Of a stretch of 64,000 bases of DNA, positions 21,866 to 31,790 are shown piece by piece. Position 1 is the first letter of the stretch; every line of letters starts with the position of its first letter. The notes below the pieces were generated by a model that did not search any database, was not told the origin of the DNA, and saw only the letters and a list, made by a program, of their open reading frames with translations. Source of the stretch: Perkinsus olseni (lineage: Eukaryota > Perkinsozoa > Perkinsida > Perkinsidae); contig JABANP010000027.1 in assembly GCA_013115135.1 (NCBI GenBank), forward strand, positions 1 through 64,000, given 5' to 3'. The translations under genes and the position numbers were made by a program.

Positions 21866-22954
21866 TTTAGTCTCCTGCGATGCTCTTCACTTCTCCGTCC
21901 ATTCCAGAGCGATATACCGTCAAGGTGCCCAGTTCGACACCACGGATCAACTGTGGTCGGCGATCCGGCTTACGAGTACTAGCTTCGCACCGTGAATTCC
22001 CGAAATAAACAAGGCATTTGATTGGTGTATACTCTCAAACGAGGCTGTGTAGAGCTCTCGTAGTAGACGGCAGAAACTTGAAGAGTGCGATATGTCACAT
22101 CATATCATATCATATGATTAGTGGCAGCTCAGGTAAGTGACACTGAAACCGGCGGTTCCTAGCGTCCTCAACGCCCAGTTACTGTCCCTTCATCCGGACT
22201 CCGATCAACAGAATATGATTGCGATCATAGGCGACTGTGATGACGTTGAACGCAAAGGTTGTTCGAGTATAACAGAAACTCGCCGCTCTCAAGGTGTCAT
22301 GACACGCCAGTCGGACGACTTCTTGTACTTCTTCTTTAGTCGGATGTTGTTGTGTTTGCCCACCAGCACGCTGTGCTTTCGGAGGAACCTGCTGCAGCAA
22401 TTGACAGCAGGAACTGCCGTACGAATTCACCTGTGGTAGTGGTACATGGTAGCGTTCCCGATATTCACGCCGTGGACGAACATCAGACTGAGTTCGCCGT
22501 AACCCGGACCTGGCTGTTCCAGTCCCCACAGCCATTTCGGGTAATGCTCATCGGTGAGAATCTTTTCATCTTCAGACCTGCGTTTTCAGAATGCGGACTG
22601 CCAGATGCACGATCGTTAAGCGTCCTGCTCCGATAACAGAGTTCGCTGGAGCTAAGTTAAGTGGCGGATGACAAGAAGAGGATGCCAGACGTCCAAACTC
22701 GGGTGTTGTGTTAGCAATCAGTCGGTCTCCAACACGATGTAGCCTACCTCGTCGTGTAAATGTTGAAAAGTTGATTGTCCGCGGGGTCTACGGGCGCCGC
22801 CTCCTGAGCAGCGCTCAGGAGCGCTCAGTGAGCGCTCGCCGCCGATCCACCTGATAACAGCTCAAGTAGGAGAACTAGTGACACTCATCGTTTGAGGGAA
22901 TGCATTGTCCCTGCACGAGAACGACCTTCCAAGAAGTTTTTTCGCACGACGGTG

Positions 22955-23036
22955 ATGACGCGTGAAGAGAAAAATTGTGCAGATATTATATCTGCACAAT
23001 TTTTCTCTTCACGCGTCATTATATCTGAGATATAAT
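22955..23036. repeat. double hairpin: 32-bp and 10-bp inverted repeats
   Basis: A perfect 32-bp inverted repeat with a single-base spacer (22955-22986 / T at 22987 / 22988-23019) runs directly into a 10-bp inverted repeat with a single-base spacer (23016-23025 / G / 23027-23036). The two share a 4-nt overlap (CATT). Both hairpin tips point to one 8-mer, T=CAGATATA. Homology to the 35.3-35.5 kb gene region ends exactly here. Confidence 0.9.
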
Positions 23037-23593
23037 GTTGCTTATTTTTTCAATGAGTTGGGTGTTCAGGCGCGCTTTGTTCTATCGCTAGCTGGAGATC
23101 CACCGCCGTGAATAACTCAATTGCTTCTTGAAGTCAAGAAAAGAGTCGAAGAAGTTGCCCCTGGCCGAAAAGGACTTGCCCGAAGACATCTCTTACAATG
23201 GTTGAAATTCAACATACCAGCTCGTAACGAAATCCGATGGAGAATATCTTCTTCCCCGTCGGAAGCTCCGGCATACGTTAGTGTCCGAAACACAGTGTTC
23301 CAAGCACTAGTCGAATGAGCGAAGGAAGTTACGGAAGCTACCACACGGAAGCCGGGCAGAAAAGCAACAGACCTCGGTGTCGCATTGCGCCGCAATGATT
23401 GCGGTGTTCAACAAGAAGGAATAAAGATAGCGGCTGCATCATTCAGGGGCTCACAGACCACGAAAAAAGACCTCGGAAGTGATATACTATCAGGCTGATG
23501 TACTATGATAGGTGATACACCAGGCTACGCCCGAAGGGTGATGACAGAGTAGAGCCTCAAGAACCGTATGGGGGCCTAGGAGAAGTCTGAGTA

Positions 23594-23797
23594 CTACTCG
23601 CAATAGTGGTCTTGTTTGTTACAACGATAGGTCTGACCGATATCAAGACACTCAGTATCAGAAGCACACTTGTGTGTACACTGACCCTTTAGACATTTGG
23701 GTACTGCCTTGGGGCAATTCTTGTCGCTGTTGCAGTAGATGGGGCCTCCGAATGATATAACCAAAATGAGCAATAAGATAGTAATGACGAGCTTCAT
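23594..23797 (-). CDS. small secreted eight-cysteine protein, copy 5
   Basis: 67 codons. Leader MKLVITILLLILVISFGG, mature start PIYCNSDKNCPK, and all eight cysteines in the family spacing ending DHYCE. This is the closest intact relative of the broken copy at 14.7 kb. The gene sits in a unit of about 1.3 kb (23.1-24.4 kb) carrying the family-wide flanks: the TTGAAGTCAAGAAAAGAG box downstream and AAAACAGAGGGAATTGCGA upstream. Confidence 0.8.
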   Translation of the reverse strand: MKLVITILLLILVISFGGPIYCNSDKNCPKAVPKCLKGQCTHKCASDTECLDIGQTYRCNKQDHYCE

Positions 23798-23899
23798 GAA
23801 GCACAGTTCTTGCTTTGCTACTTGACGGGCCGGGCGCGGTAGTTGCAGGTAAGCGGGCTTGTGGTGGCACCACTCAAGGGCGCGAGTGTGGTTGATTCA

Positions 23900-23990
23900 A
23901 GACAACTGATAAAAACAGAGGGAATTGCGACAAGGCATGCACTATATCCCAGTGCAGGGCGGCTGTCCGAGAATCTCGAGTCGCGATAGG
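23900..23990 (-). promoter_or_regulatory. conserved block upstream of secreted-protein gene
   Basis: Same words as at 20872 and 32698, about 100-190 bp upstream of the start. It extends over the AATCTCGAGTCGCGAT phrase. Confidence 0.35.
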
Positions 23991-24132
23991 GCGCAAAAAT
24001 TGTCAGTACAGCCTTGAGGGCCCCTCAATGAAGAGAGTTAAGCGATGATATGATCACTAGCGTTGGCTAGCACATATACTCATGCACGCGAGTGCAAAGC
24101 ACAAGATGATGTCAGATACTGGTTGTCAGTCC

Positions 24133-24154
24133 GGGACAGCTTGTCCCGGACAGG
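24133..24154. repeat. 22-bp palindromic scar (one mismatch), T=GGGACAGG
   Basis: The middle reverse-complement segment has one C-to-T change. The paralogous site at about 21027 keeps the plain 8-mer (GTCCGGGACAGGTG), so here too the difference is a 14-bp insertion. Confidence 0.8.
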
Positions 24155-25146
24155 TGAAGCCGTGCCGTGACTATAGTGCAGACATGGTCACAACATCAAC
24201 CGTAGACACTCTTCGAGTATCCTGAGAGGCGGTTGGTGGATTCGGGAGCTCTGGCTGGATGATCCAACAAAGGTTCCGTGGAGGAGCTTACGCGCGAGCC
24301 GTATACAAATCTATCATGGCGCGGGGAGACACAGGTTTCCGGCGATTGCGCCCGTTATGCAGAGAGAAAGCGGAATTGTATCCGATAAGCAAATTCTGAC
24401 ACCTATAAGCGATTCTATTTCGTCCGACAATCAATCCAGGACTTGATAATCGACATAGGCGTCGTAATTTTGGCGAGGCCCTAGACGGGCCGCGCGGCTG
24501 ATCTGTGCGCGGGCCGCTCAGTGCTCCCGTTGATCTCCTCTGAATTTTTTGGGGGCCGCCGAGAAACTTTCACCGAAAAAGTAGTGCTTCCAAAGTAGTG
24601 GATGATATGCCATTAGTCATCATCGGTCAGAACCTGCATATATCATCTGATGTATATGCGCACGAGGGGCCTTCAGGCTCCGTACTGATCATCTGGCCAA
24701 ATGAAGCTCCTTGACAGCGTTCACTGTTCTCAACCCAACCAACGTACTTCTTGAAATGTGGTTTTTGCAAAGACCCTTAGGCATCAGAAGGTGTACAAGG
24801 AAGCTACACAATACGATGTTTAGCTCACTCACTACGCCAGGCGCACACAGAAGCACTCTGGCTGACGACTAGGCTTGAGAAAGAAGGATGCTATTGGATA
24901 TTGCTAAGGATACAGTGAGTACTCCGACTACTTCTTGCGCGAATGAAGTCGTTAGCGACTGAATTGAGGTCCAGAGCATCACAGAAGCGTCGGTTCAGGC
25001 CGCAAATAGCATAAGAGTTCAAGTGCGGCTGCTGCAGAGTACTTCTGAGCTTGGTCTTGATTCTCACAAGGGCGCTGAATGCCCTTTCACCAGAGCAGGT
25101 GGTCGAGGGTAAGACAAGAAATCTAGTCATCATATCGCGATACTGT

Positions 25147-25168
25147 GGTAAGACTCTTACCGTAAGAG
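25147..25168. repeat. 22-bp palindromic scar, T=GGTAAGAG
   Basis: Exact arrangement, inside the hAT relic just upstream (minus sense) of the dimerisation-domain frame. Confidence 0.85.
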
Positions 25169-25958
25169 GTTGCCAACATCGCTATTGAGGGCATGATGCC
25201 CTGGGCATCCAAGGCGTCATCGGGAGAGATGTTGTCACCACTGCAACGGCCTTGACCTGACAGTGTCAACCATGCCCACACGACCGCTCTCTCTTGAGAG
25301 AAAGACTCCCAATTGAAGTCCGGATAGAGACTTTTCAGCTCATGGTGAGCTGCCTATCGCTCACAGGTGCCGAGGTCAGAATAGCCTCCTCGATCTGCGA
25401 TACCATTGGGAATGGTCCATTCCCAGATCATGGACATCATACTTCTCATTAATGAGGTCGCAGAGCTGGAGCAGCAAGCCGCGGTGGATACGGCCAACGT
25501 GTTGGACTATGAGGAGATTGTCGATCTGTTCATCTGTCAGAGCCGAAGTTCTGAGTCCTCGCCTTGCCGCCCTCTGCAGCTCTGGTGCTTCTATGTTCAA
25601 CCTCCGGGCGTCGGCCTTCACTTGTTCGTAGAATGCAGTGAGAGATTCCCAGTCTTGGGAGTACTCATGGAGCGCTCGCCTGAGTCCCGATACCATGTGC
25701 CTCTGAGGTACATGTGAGGTACTACCTCACAGTGCTCACTAGAAGGCCAGGCGCCTGCACCACCGTGTGCACCGGAAGTACCCGGTCATAGATGTCCTCG
25801 AGGACACGGAGAGCATGATAATTCTGGAAGTGGTCAAGGGAGTTTAAGAACTCCCGAGTCCGCGACTTGTCCTCAGCTGAGCTCGGCTTGCCAACGTCGG
25901 AAGACCGTTCGCCGAAGTAATCCAGGAGAGATTCATAGTTGACCAGGGCCGCATGAGT

Positions 25959-25980
25959 GGCCCTGGCAGGGCCGCCCAGC
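25959..25980. repeat. 22-bp palindromic scar (one mismatch), T=GGCCCTGC
   Basis: Lies close to the point (about 25.98 kb) where the transposase frame switches from the one encoding LSETRWLC to the one encoding NYESLLDYFGERSS. Confidence 0.65.
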
Positions 25981-26431
25981 CGTTGCACAGCCAACGGGTT
26001 TCCGACAGGAGTTTCAACGTTGACCTTCTGCCTCCTTGGTGAACCCGATCCACTTCAGCCTTCTCTTTCCAGCGTTCTTCCATCAGAAGAAACTGGGTCA
26101 TCGTAATCGGTGGACTCGTCGAAGTTGCTTGGTAGATCCTCAGGCTGAGGACCTCAGCTACTTCGCCAGTCCTCTAGGTGAAGGCTTTCCAATCAGCCAA
26201 GCGTTCCGGTGAGCTCTTGATATGTCTTCCTATCCTTCCCTCTATCTGCATAGCTGTCTGACAAGGGGCCATACTCTCCACCGCTTGACGCGTCGCCAGA
26301 TTCAGCCTGAAGCATTCAGGGCATGACCAGCACTATGCAATATGGAAGGATTCATCTTTTTGAACCGGGTTTCAAGCCCTTAGTTGATGCCTAGCATGCT
26401 TTGCGCTCCATCGGTAGCAATACCACAGCAG

Positions 26432-26453
26432 TCCTCGAATCGAGGACCTCGAT
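26432..26453. repeat. 22-bp palindromic scar, T=TCCTCGAT
   Basis: Exact arrangement, in the decayed catalytic-core region of the hAT relic. Confidence 0.85.
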
Positions 26454-26485
26454 GGGTAGACCATATTGTATCAGACTATCCTTAG

Positions 26486-26507
26486 CCATGGCGGCCATGG
26501 CATGGCC
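26486..26507. repeat. 22-bp palindromic scar, T=CCATGGCC
   Basis: Exact arrangement, only 33 bp from the preceding scar, within the hAT relic. Confidence 0.8.
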
Positions 26508-26703
26508 GTCGGAGATTCTGCATCTTGCATCTCATTAGCGTACCATCCGATGAATACTTCTTTCGGCGTCATCGTTTTTGGGAAAACGCTACGCACAACC
26601 AGTGGTACTGGTCCAGTACTACTTGTTCGCGTCCTCCACAATCAGAAGTTTCATCTATGATGAACGAATACCTGCGATTATGCAAGGCTTGGGCTATCGC
26701 GCG

Positions 26704-26725
26704 CATAGTACTACTATGATAGTAG
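26704..26725. repeat. 22-bp palindromic scar, T=CATAGTAG
   Basis: Exact arrangement; breaks the transposase frame just downstream (minus sense) of the segment around 26.75 kb. Confidence 0.85.
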
Positions 26726-27637
26726 CCAGTCCAATCGGGGCCTGATCATCAGGCGAACCATCTCAGCCAGGACATCCGCGGAAGTGAACTTAGTACAATG
26801 ACTCCGGCCCAGCCACCAACATACATCATCATTGTGCCTGTTAACTCAAGAGTCTTAAGGAGCTCGAGAATCTGCTGTGCGTTCCCCTCAGAGTGATCGT
26901 GGCCTCTCAATGGCAAGTTTTGTCGGAGAGACGTTCTCACAACGTCGGGGATGCAGAGAAGAGCGCTCCTGCCGCGCTTGGAGGCAGCGTGACTCTGACT
27001 GCTCAACTGATGCAAAATATCTCCTCGCTTCTCTTCGAATATCAACCTCTCCATTGCCGTTCGATGTTCCACAGACCTATTATGGGCGGCGAAAGTCCCC
27101 TTAGTCCCGGTGACGTGTCGGAAAGAGGTCACCACTAGAGCCAAGGCATTCCCCAGCTTATACTTGGAACAGGCCTTGCAAGTAGCAGTACGCGTCACGG
27201 CATCGAATTGAAGCCTTGAAGCCTTGAAATAGGTCGCTAGGGAACGGGAGCGACCCGGGCACTCTCCTTCGGCCTCTGCATTCTTCGAGCATAAGCATGA
27301 CTCTTCGATATCAGACTCCTCTGGCCTCTCAGATTCTTCATCCTCATTATCTTCGGTGGCTTCTCCAAGCGTCCCATCGATTGCCGAGCTGTAATCACCT
27401 AGATGGACTCCCCTTTGACTCGCAACCAGATTTGTCCCATAGTATTACCTGTGCTACTCTTACTGCTACTTGAGCGGGCGACGCTGCCGTCGAGCCGGAA
27501 GAAATAATTGGCGTTGGCTTGCAATGCTGGCACCTCTTCCTCATGCTTCCTCTGCATCTCCTCCCTTCTTTTTTTGGCCCATCCACCCAGCAAGGCAAGC
27601 TCATCAGGAAGGCAGAAAGTACCAAGCGCTTTCTGCA

Positions 27638-27659
27638 GATCAAGACTTGATCATCAAGC
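27638..27659. repeat. 22-bp palindromic scar (one mismatch)
   Basis: ATCAAG, its reverse complement and ATCAAG again, with single-base joints. The last base does not obey the 8-mer rule. Confidence 0.6.
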
Positions 27660-28500
27660 CGCCCGCCGCCAGGCTGGCGGCGTGAGCCTAGCTTCCTTAC
27701 CACACGATGCAGTGTCTGTCAGAAATTGTCTATACGGCACGTTTTCGCGAGCCTGACGTTCAGCTCGAAGTAAGCTGGAGCTCATTGCGTCTAGGCTTGC
27801 TCCGGCTATCAAACATTTCAGGTCCGAGATGAGGCATCTCGCTCCTTGATAGCGATACACTCCGGGACCTGATGTTAGGAGACAAACAGATATAGATCTG
27901 TTCACTGAGTCTCCCAGACTTGTCACGGTTCTGTTCTGTTGGAGTGGACCACAGGAAATAGAGGAGTTCCTGGCACTACAAGCTTTACTGCTCACGTAAT
28001 GAGCAAGGCCTGCTGAAGTTTCTTCTGAGACAGGTGCGATATTTGCTCCGACTCCCAAGAGCACTCATCAGTTTGCAGCTAATATTCTCCAGATGGTAAG
28101 ATGTAGAGTGATGATTACTTTTCAAGAGAGATATCAGTCCTGAAATCACTCTACACACCCCCCTAACCGGTCCATCCCCATCAAGTTCTCTCAAAGAATT
28201 TGCACAGCCGTACGGAGCCAGGAGAATTGGTGGTCTTCTTTTCTGTCTGCTCGAAATTATTCTTTCTCGAGAAGGCCCTCAGCAGCAACCGCGGCGATCG
28301 CCATAGCCGCATCTTCACAAGGTTCTTCCGCTGCCGTGATCTCCATATCCCGGAAGTCGGAAAATATTCAGTTACTCAGGAAGAACACCGCGGAATCTAG
28401 GTCGTCCGAGGTGACTCTGAACTCGAGGTCCTCGAAAGAAATATTCTCATGACCACAGGTAGAATTAGCAGTCTCCTCCGAAGTTTCTAAAGAGTTCACC

Positions 28501-28522
28501 TGTCACAATGTGACAGTCACAA
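28501..28522. repeat. 22-bp palindromic scar (one mismatch)
   Basis: GTCACA, reverse complement, GTCACA with A spacers. The last outer base departs from the rule. Confidence 0.6.
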
Positions 28523-28594
28523 TAACTCTGTTTTTGCCTTTTCGTCTAATGGAGCCGGGATGTAGAATAGACCGATTTTTTATTTCGCCTACGG

Positions 28595-28616
28595 CTGTCT
28601 GGCAGACAGTGTCTGC
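28595..28616. repeat. 22-bp palindromic scar, T=CTGTCTGC
   Basis: Exact arrangement. Confidence 0.85.
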
Positions 28617-28856
28617 AGAGATATCCTGGCGGGCATATTGCCTTGACTGGCAGCTATTCTTCTGAGTTAAACCCGCAGGGTTCGACGTGGGTAAAACCAA
28701 GAGCGAGGGGACGCCCTCCCTCTGGTGTCCGGAAGACGACACAAGCTGTGGGAAAGACCGTTGGGACCCTACAGCAAGCTAAGCAACTGACACCACCTTT
28801 TCAGCCTTCGAATTGTGGTTCCTCACTTAAAGCGTGAGAAATTTTAAACCCACCCA

Positions 28857-28878
28857 CCCACAAGTTGTGGGCCACAAC
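28857..28878. repeat. 22-bp palindromic scar, T=CCCACAAC
   Basis: Exact arrangement, next to a short ACCC run. Confidence 0.8.
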
Positions 28879-29082
28879 CGGGTGACCTAGGTCGCGGGGA
28901 GAGTGCTTTGACCTGGTAGGTCCTGGGAAAACCAGTCGCGATCTCATGCCTCCAGCTCAGGCACGGTGGTTCGCTTGCCCACCAACTCGCGGTGGCTGTC
29001 ACAGTTCTGGCACCTGAGCCGCCGGCCCTGTCTGGGGCAAGCCGTTTGACGCGGCTCTCGGCTGCTTTGAGATGCCTCACGA

Positions 29083-29104
29083 GTGGCAAATTGCCACTGG
29101 CAAT
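29083..29104. repeat. 22-bp palindromic scar, T=GTGGCAAT
   Basis: Exact arrangement. Confidence 0.85.
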
Positions 29105-30138
29105 CCGCTGCACAGACTGTGCACTGTGCAGCACAGTGCTCACTGCACTGTTCGTGCTAAGATGAAGGTTTGCCTTTGTTGCCGTGGAAAGCCTCCTATG
29201 AGGGGACGTCTCTCTCACAAATACGGCTCCCGCCCAACGGCATCGGGACAGAGTGCCTCAAATAGCTAGTAACTAGCGTAAGGTAGATCAGCGTTTCCAC
29301 ATGTTACGGTGTTGATCCGTCAATCGGCATTTTTCGGTGTCGTGCTGCTTCCCTGCGGTGACGCGTGGGTCACGCCGACTAACCGATCAGTTTCGCGAGC
29401 CCACATCGCCCACCACGCATGAACTGAGGTTTCGGGGAGCATTGTCTACGCTATTCGAGCATGGCTTTGACACTGGTGTGAGTCAATGCGAAACACGCCG
29501 GCATTCAGAGATGGCGTAGGGGTGTTTTCAGGCGCCCACGTAGCATAGCTAATGGCGAGACAGCGCAACTAGAATCAATGGTGTAAAGATAGCCATTCTC
29601 AGCCTCTCACGCCGAATGGTAAGTGAGGAAGCTAGGCTCACACTGGTGCACAGTGCACTCAGAGTGAACTTAGCCTAAATGGACGCAAGGCCTAACTACA
29701 GCCTATAACACCGCTGATGGCTCAAGCGTAGCTCGTGTAAACCGTTTACACGCCGTTACTTGCCGTTTACAGTAAGCGGCAAGGCCAAACGGCTTGACTC
29801 AAACCTAATACCAGCACAACGCCAGGTGGATCAGTCGCTTGAGGCAGATATCCAACTACGAGCTTTTCAACGGCCACAACTTCAATATACGCTGTTGGAC
29901 TTGGATTTACCGCGGTTGCTGACACCATACTTGCCCTCCAATAATTGGAGTGCAATTGATACTCGTAAAAGAGATCCGAAATCTAATCATTCCAATTACA
30001 AGACAGAACTGCCCTGCATTGTTATATCTTGTCACTAACTTCCGGCATCAGGATGGGATAGTTTGTGCGCCTGCTGCGTTCGTTAGATGTAGTTGTCGAC
30101 CGACAACTAGAGTAAACGCAACTCCAATGGTTATTATG

Positions 30139-30172
30139 GATCGCAATGAGAAATGCGATCATCGCATTTCTC
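30139..30172. repeat. extended palindromic scar with 12-bp arms
   Basis: GAGAAATGCGAT / C / ATCGCATTTCTC, preceded by GATCGCAA. It follows the scar rule for T=GATCGCAT, except that the inverted copy runs 7 nt further into the right flank. Confidence 0.7.
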
Positions 30173-30194
30173 TCACAAACTGATCGGAACCCTA

Positions 30195-30780
30195 CTTGTC
30201 ACGGTAACCGCGATGATGTTCAACACAAATGGTCGGTCGCGTGTAACAGAAACTCGCTCTCAAGGTGTCATGACACGCCAGTCGGATGACTTTTTGAACT
30301 TCTTCTTCAGTCGGATGTTGTTGTGTTTGATCACCAGCACCCTGTGCTTTCGGAGGAACCTGCTGCAGCAACTGACAGCAAGGACTGCCGTACGAATTCA
30401 CCTGTGGTAGTGGTACGTGGTAGCGTTCTCGATATTCACGCCGTGGACGAACATCAGTCTGAGTTCACCGTAACCCGGACCTGGCTGTTCCAGTCCCCAC
30501 AGCCATTTCGGGTAATGCTCATCGGTGAGAATCTTTTCATCTTCAGACATGCGTTTTCATAATGCGGACTGCCAGATGCACGATCGTTAAGCATCCTGCT
30601 CCTATAACAGAGTACGCTGGAGCTAAGTTAAGTGGCGGATGACAAGAAGAGGATGCCAGACCGTCTGGCCCAGACGCCCAAACTCGGGTGTTGTGTTAGC
30701 AATCAGTCGGTCTCCAACACGATGTAGCCTACCTCGTCGTGTAAATGTTGAAAAGTTGATTGTCGGCGGAAAAACCGTGC
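30195..30780. repeat. third copy of the 22.2-22.8 kb segment
   Basis: Highly similar to 22.22-22.79 kb and 34.77-35.33 kb (shared phrases CTCAAGGTGTCATGACACGCC and CGATATTCACGCCGTGGACG at matching spacing). Plus- and minus-strand frames over it are conserved only because the DNA is. No gene is assigned. Confidence 0.75.
30655..30676. repeat. 22-bp palindromic scar, T=GCCAGACG
   Basis: Exact arrangement. The homologous copy at 22684-22691 has the plain 8-mer, so a clean 14-bp insertion separates the two. Confidence 0.9.
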
Positions 30781-30789
30781 GCGTGAAAA

Positions 30790-30978
30790 CTACCGAAGAG
30801 AGAAGTATGCAAGCTGACGGTTTATAAAACTGTACGACGCAGATGCAACAGAAGGCGAATATAGGGTGAAATGAGTGTGTCCTTTGGATACTGGGGAGAC
30901 TCTGACTGTTGCCGCTGTTGCTCTTCCGACGACTACCAGGGTAACAATAACGAGCAACAACAGGGAGTCAATTTTCAT
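30790..30978 (-). CDS. small secreted/membrane protein, second family
   Basis: 62 codons from the ATG at 30978. A strong hydrophobic leader (MKIDSLLLLVIVTLVVVGRATA) is followed by about 40 residues without cysteines (VRVSPVSKGHTHFTLYS). The paralog at 35498 shares the leader, VSPV.KGH and the ending NR.LA.FSL. Both follow the same upstream repeat segment. Probable signal peptide or single-pass anchor; function unknown. Confidence 0.55.
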   Translation of the reverse strand: MKIDSLLLLVIVTLVVVGRATAATVRVSPVSKGHTHFTLYSPSVASASYSFINRQLAYFSLR

Positions 30979-31099
30979 TCTTAGGAATGGCTCATAAGAC
31001 ATAGTAACAATTAGATTCCTCCCATTTGAGGAAAGAGTCTCCCGCTGTTGACCTTTCGAATCGAGCGCGGGTCTTGGAAGACCGCTACCCAGACGGCAT

Positions 31100-31790
31100 C
31101 GCGACGGGCAAGGTAGTCGGTTTGTCGATAAATCATCGTTCCACGGTTTGGGAAACGGATTTGTATCATCAGAACGCTAGTGCCTCGTGACTTTTGTGGT
31201 TGAAAGTTGGAAGGACAGTAGGCTTCCTCCTGAGGAGGACCTCCTCGCGATGGGTTACACTGTCTGGCATTTGTTCAGAGTGGAGGCTAATGCGAGTAAT
31301 CTGTGCATACTGGAGAGATCAGCAAACGAGTCGAAGCAGCAAAGCGCTCGATTGGAGTGGGCATTGTCACAGGCTGAGAAAGAGAATGAGTGGTTGAGGG
31401 ATAAGTTGAGATCGCAGGACGAAATTGGGACGCTTCAGGAACGGGTCGATTCAAAGTAGACTCTGAGGGCTGTGTGTTGGTCATATTTGATGCTGTTCAG
31501 GGATATGGTGTTCGACGTTGAGCTCCATAGTGCAGTAAGCGCTCGGATGGACGCGATGTTGAGGTTGGCCGAAGTTGAAGCTGCAAATGTAGCACTCTCG
31601 GAAGTCATCGCGAAGCAGAGACAACGAATAAAGGAGGCCGACGAGATTTGTCACCGCGCCAGGAAACTAGAAATGCTGATGAAAAGTTCTCGAGCGGCAG
31701 GTCATTCTAATTCGAAAGAGCACACAGTCGATGTGGCATGCATCGGCAGCAAGAAACGACGCATATCGTGTCTTGACTAGCGCTTCCTAG
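31100..31790 (+). pseudogene. duplicated 3' end of the coiled-coil gene
   Basis: Copies the last two exons of the 6.3-9.8 kb gene plus some intron: exon 8 equivalent 31279-31455 and last exon 31501-31780, ending SKKRRISCLD. The exon 8 frame here is continuous (ILERSANESKQQSARLEW), unlike the parent. Upstream exons are absent, so it is a truncated copy unless a novel first exon exists. It has a 22-bp scar at 31225. Confidence 0.7.
31225..31246. repeat. 22-bp palindromic scar, T=TCCTCCTC
   Basis: Exact arrangement. The parent locus at 9250-9257 reads TCCTTCTC once, an empty site differing by one base. Confidence 0.85.

Larger units (their letters stand above)
19980..22870. repeat. segmental duplication block, copy C
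   Basis: Collinear with about 31.70-35.40 kb. Order: coiled-coil tail, AGTCGAACTGTATTGTG, the TTCTTGAACTCAAGAA box, an eight-cysteine gene, the GGGAGACACTGGTTTTCGGC segment, the conserved 67-codon plus frame (21662-21865), and the 22.15-22.87 kb segment. Similarity by eye ranges from moderate to very high, with indels. Confidence 0.75.
24891..27430 (-). pseudogene. degenerate hAT-family transposase (ZMYM/DUF4371-like)
   Basis: Order on the minus strand. An N-terminal acidic stretch leads to a TTF-type zinc finger region (ATCKACSKYKLGNAL ... HNRSVEHRTAMERL). Next comes NLPLRGHDHSEGN, the conserved segment before the catalytic core. Remnants of the core follow (TDGAQSMLG; NPSILHSAGHALN; LSETRWLC), then an alpha-helical stretch (25376-25994). 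It ends in the hAT C-terminal dimerisation domain at 24891-25133 (STTCSGERAFSALVRIKTKLRSTL). Frames change several times and stops are frequent, so it is inactive. At least four 22-bp palindromic scars lie within it, at positions where a 14-bp insertion would break the frame. Terminal inverted repeats were not found. Confidence 0.85.
27431..30194. repeat. transposon-flank and repeat-rich intergenic sequence
   Basis: No intact gene. It contains scars at 27638, 28501, 28595, 28857 and 29083, and a compound palindromic cluster around 29111-29140 (TGCACAG / CTGTGCA words). The minus frame at 28844-29218 is cysteine-poor in the best frame and unconvincing. 28.0-28.5 kb shows nothing recognisable. 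Confidence 0.4.

Noticed and set aside
22179..22535. Minus-strand 118-codon frame, repeated at 30.2 and 34.8 kb
   Set aside because: Unnatural composition, no ATG conservation, and an equally long plus-strand frame in all three copies; treated as a repeat.
28844..29218. Possible retrotransposon gag-like zinc knuckle
   Set aside because: Only one CxxC-H-like hint in a minority frame; broken and not extendable.
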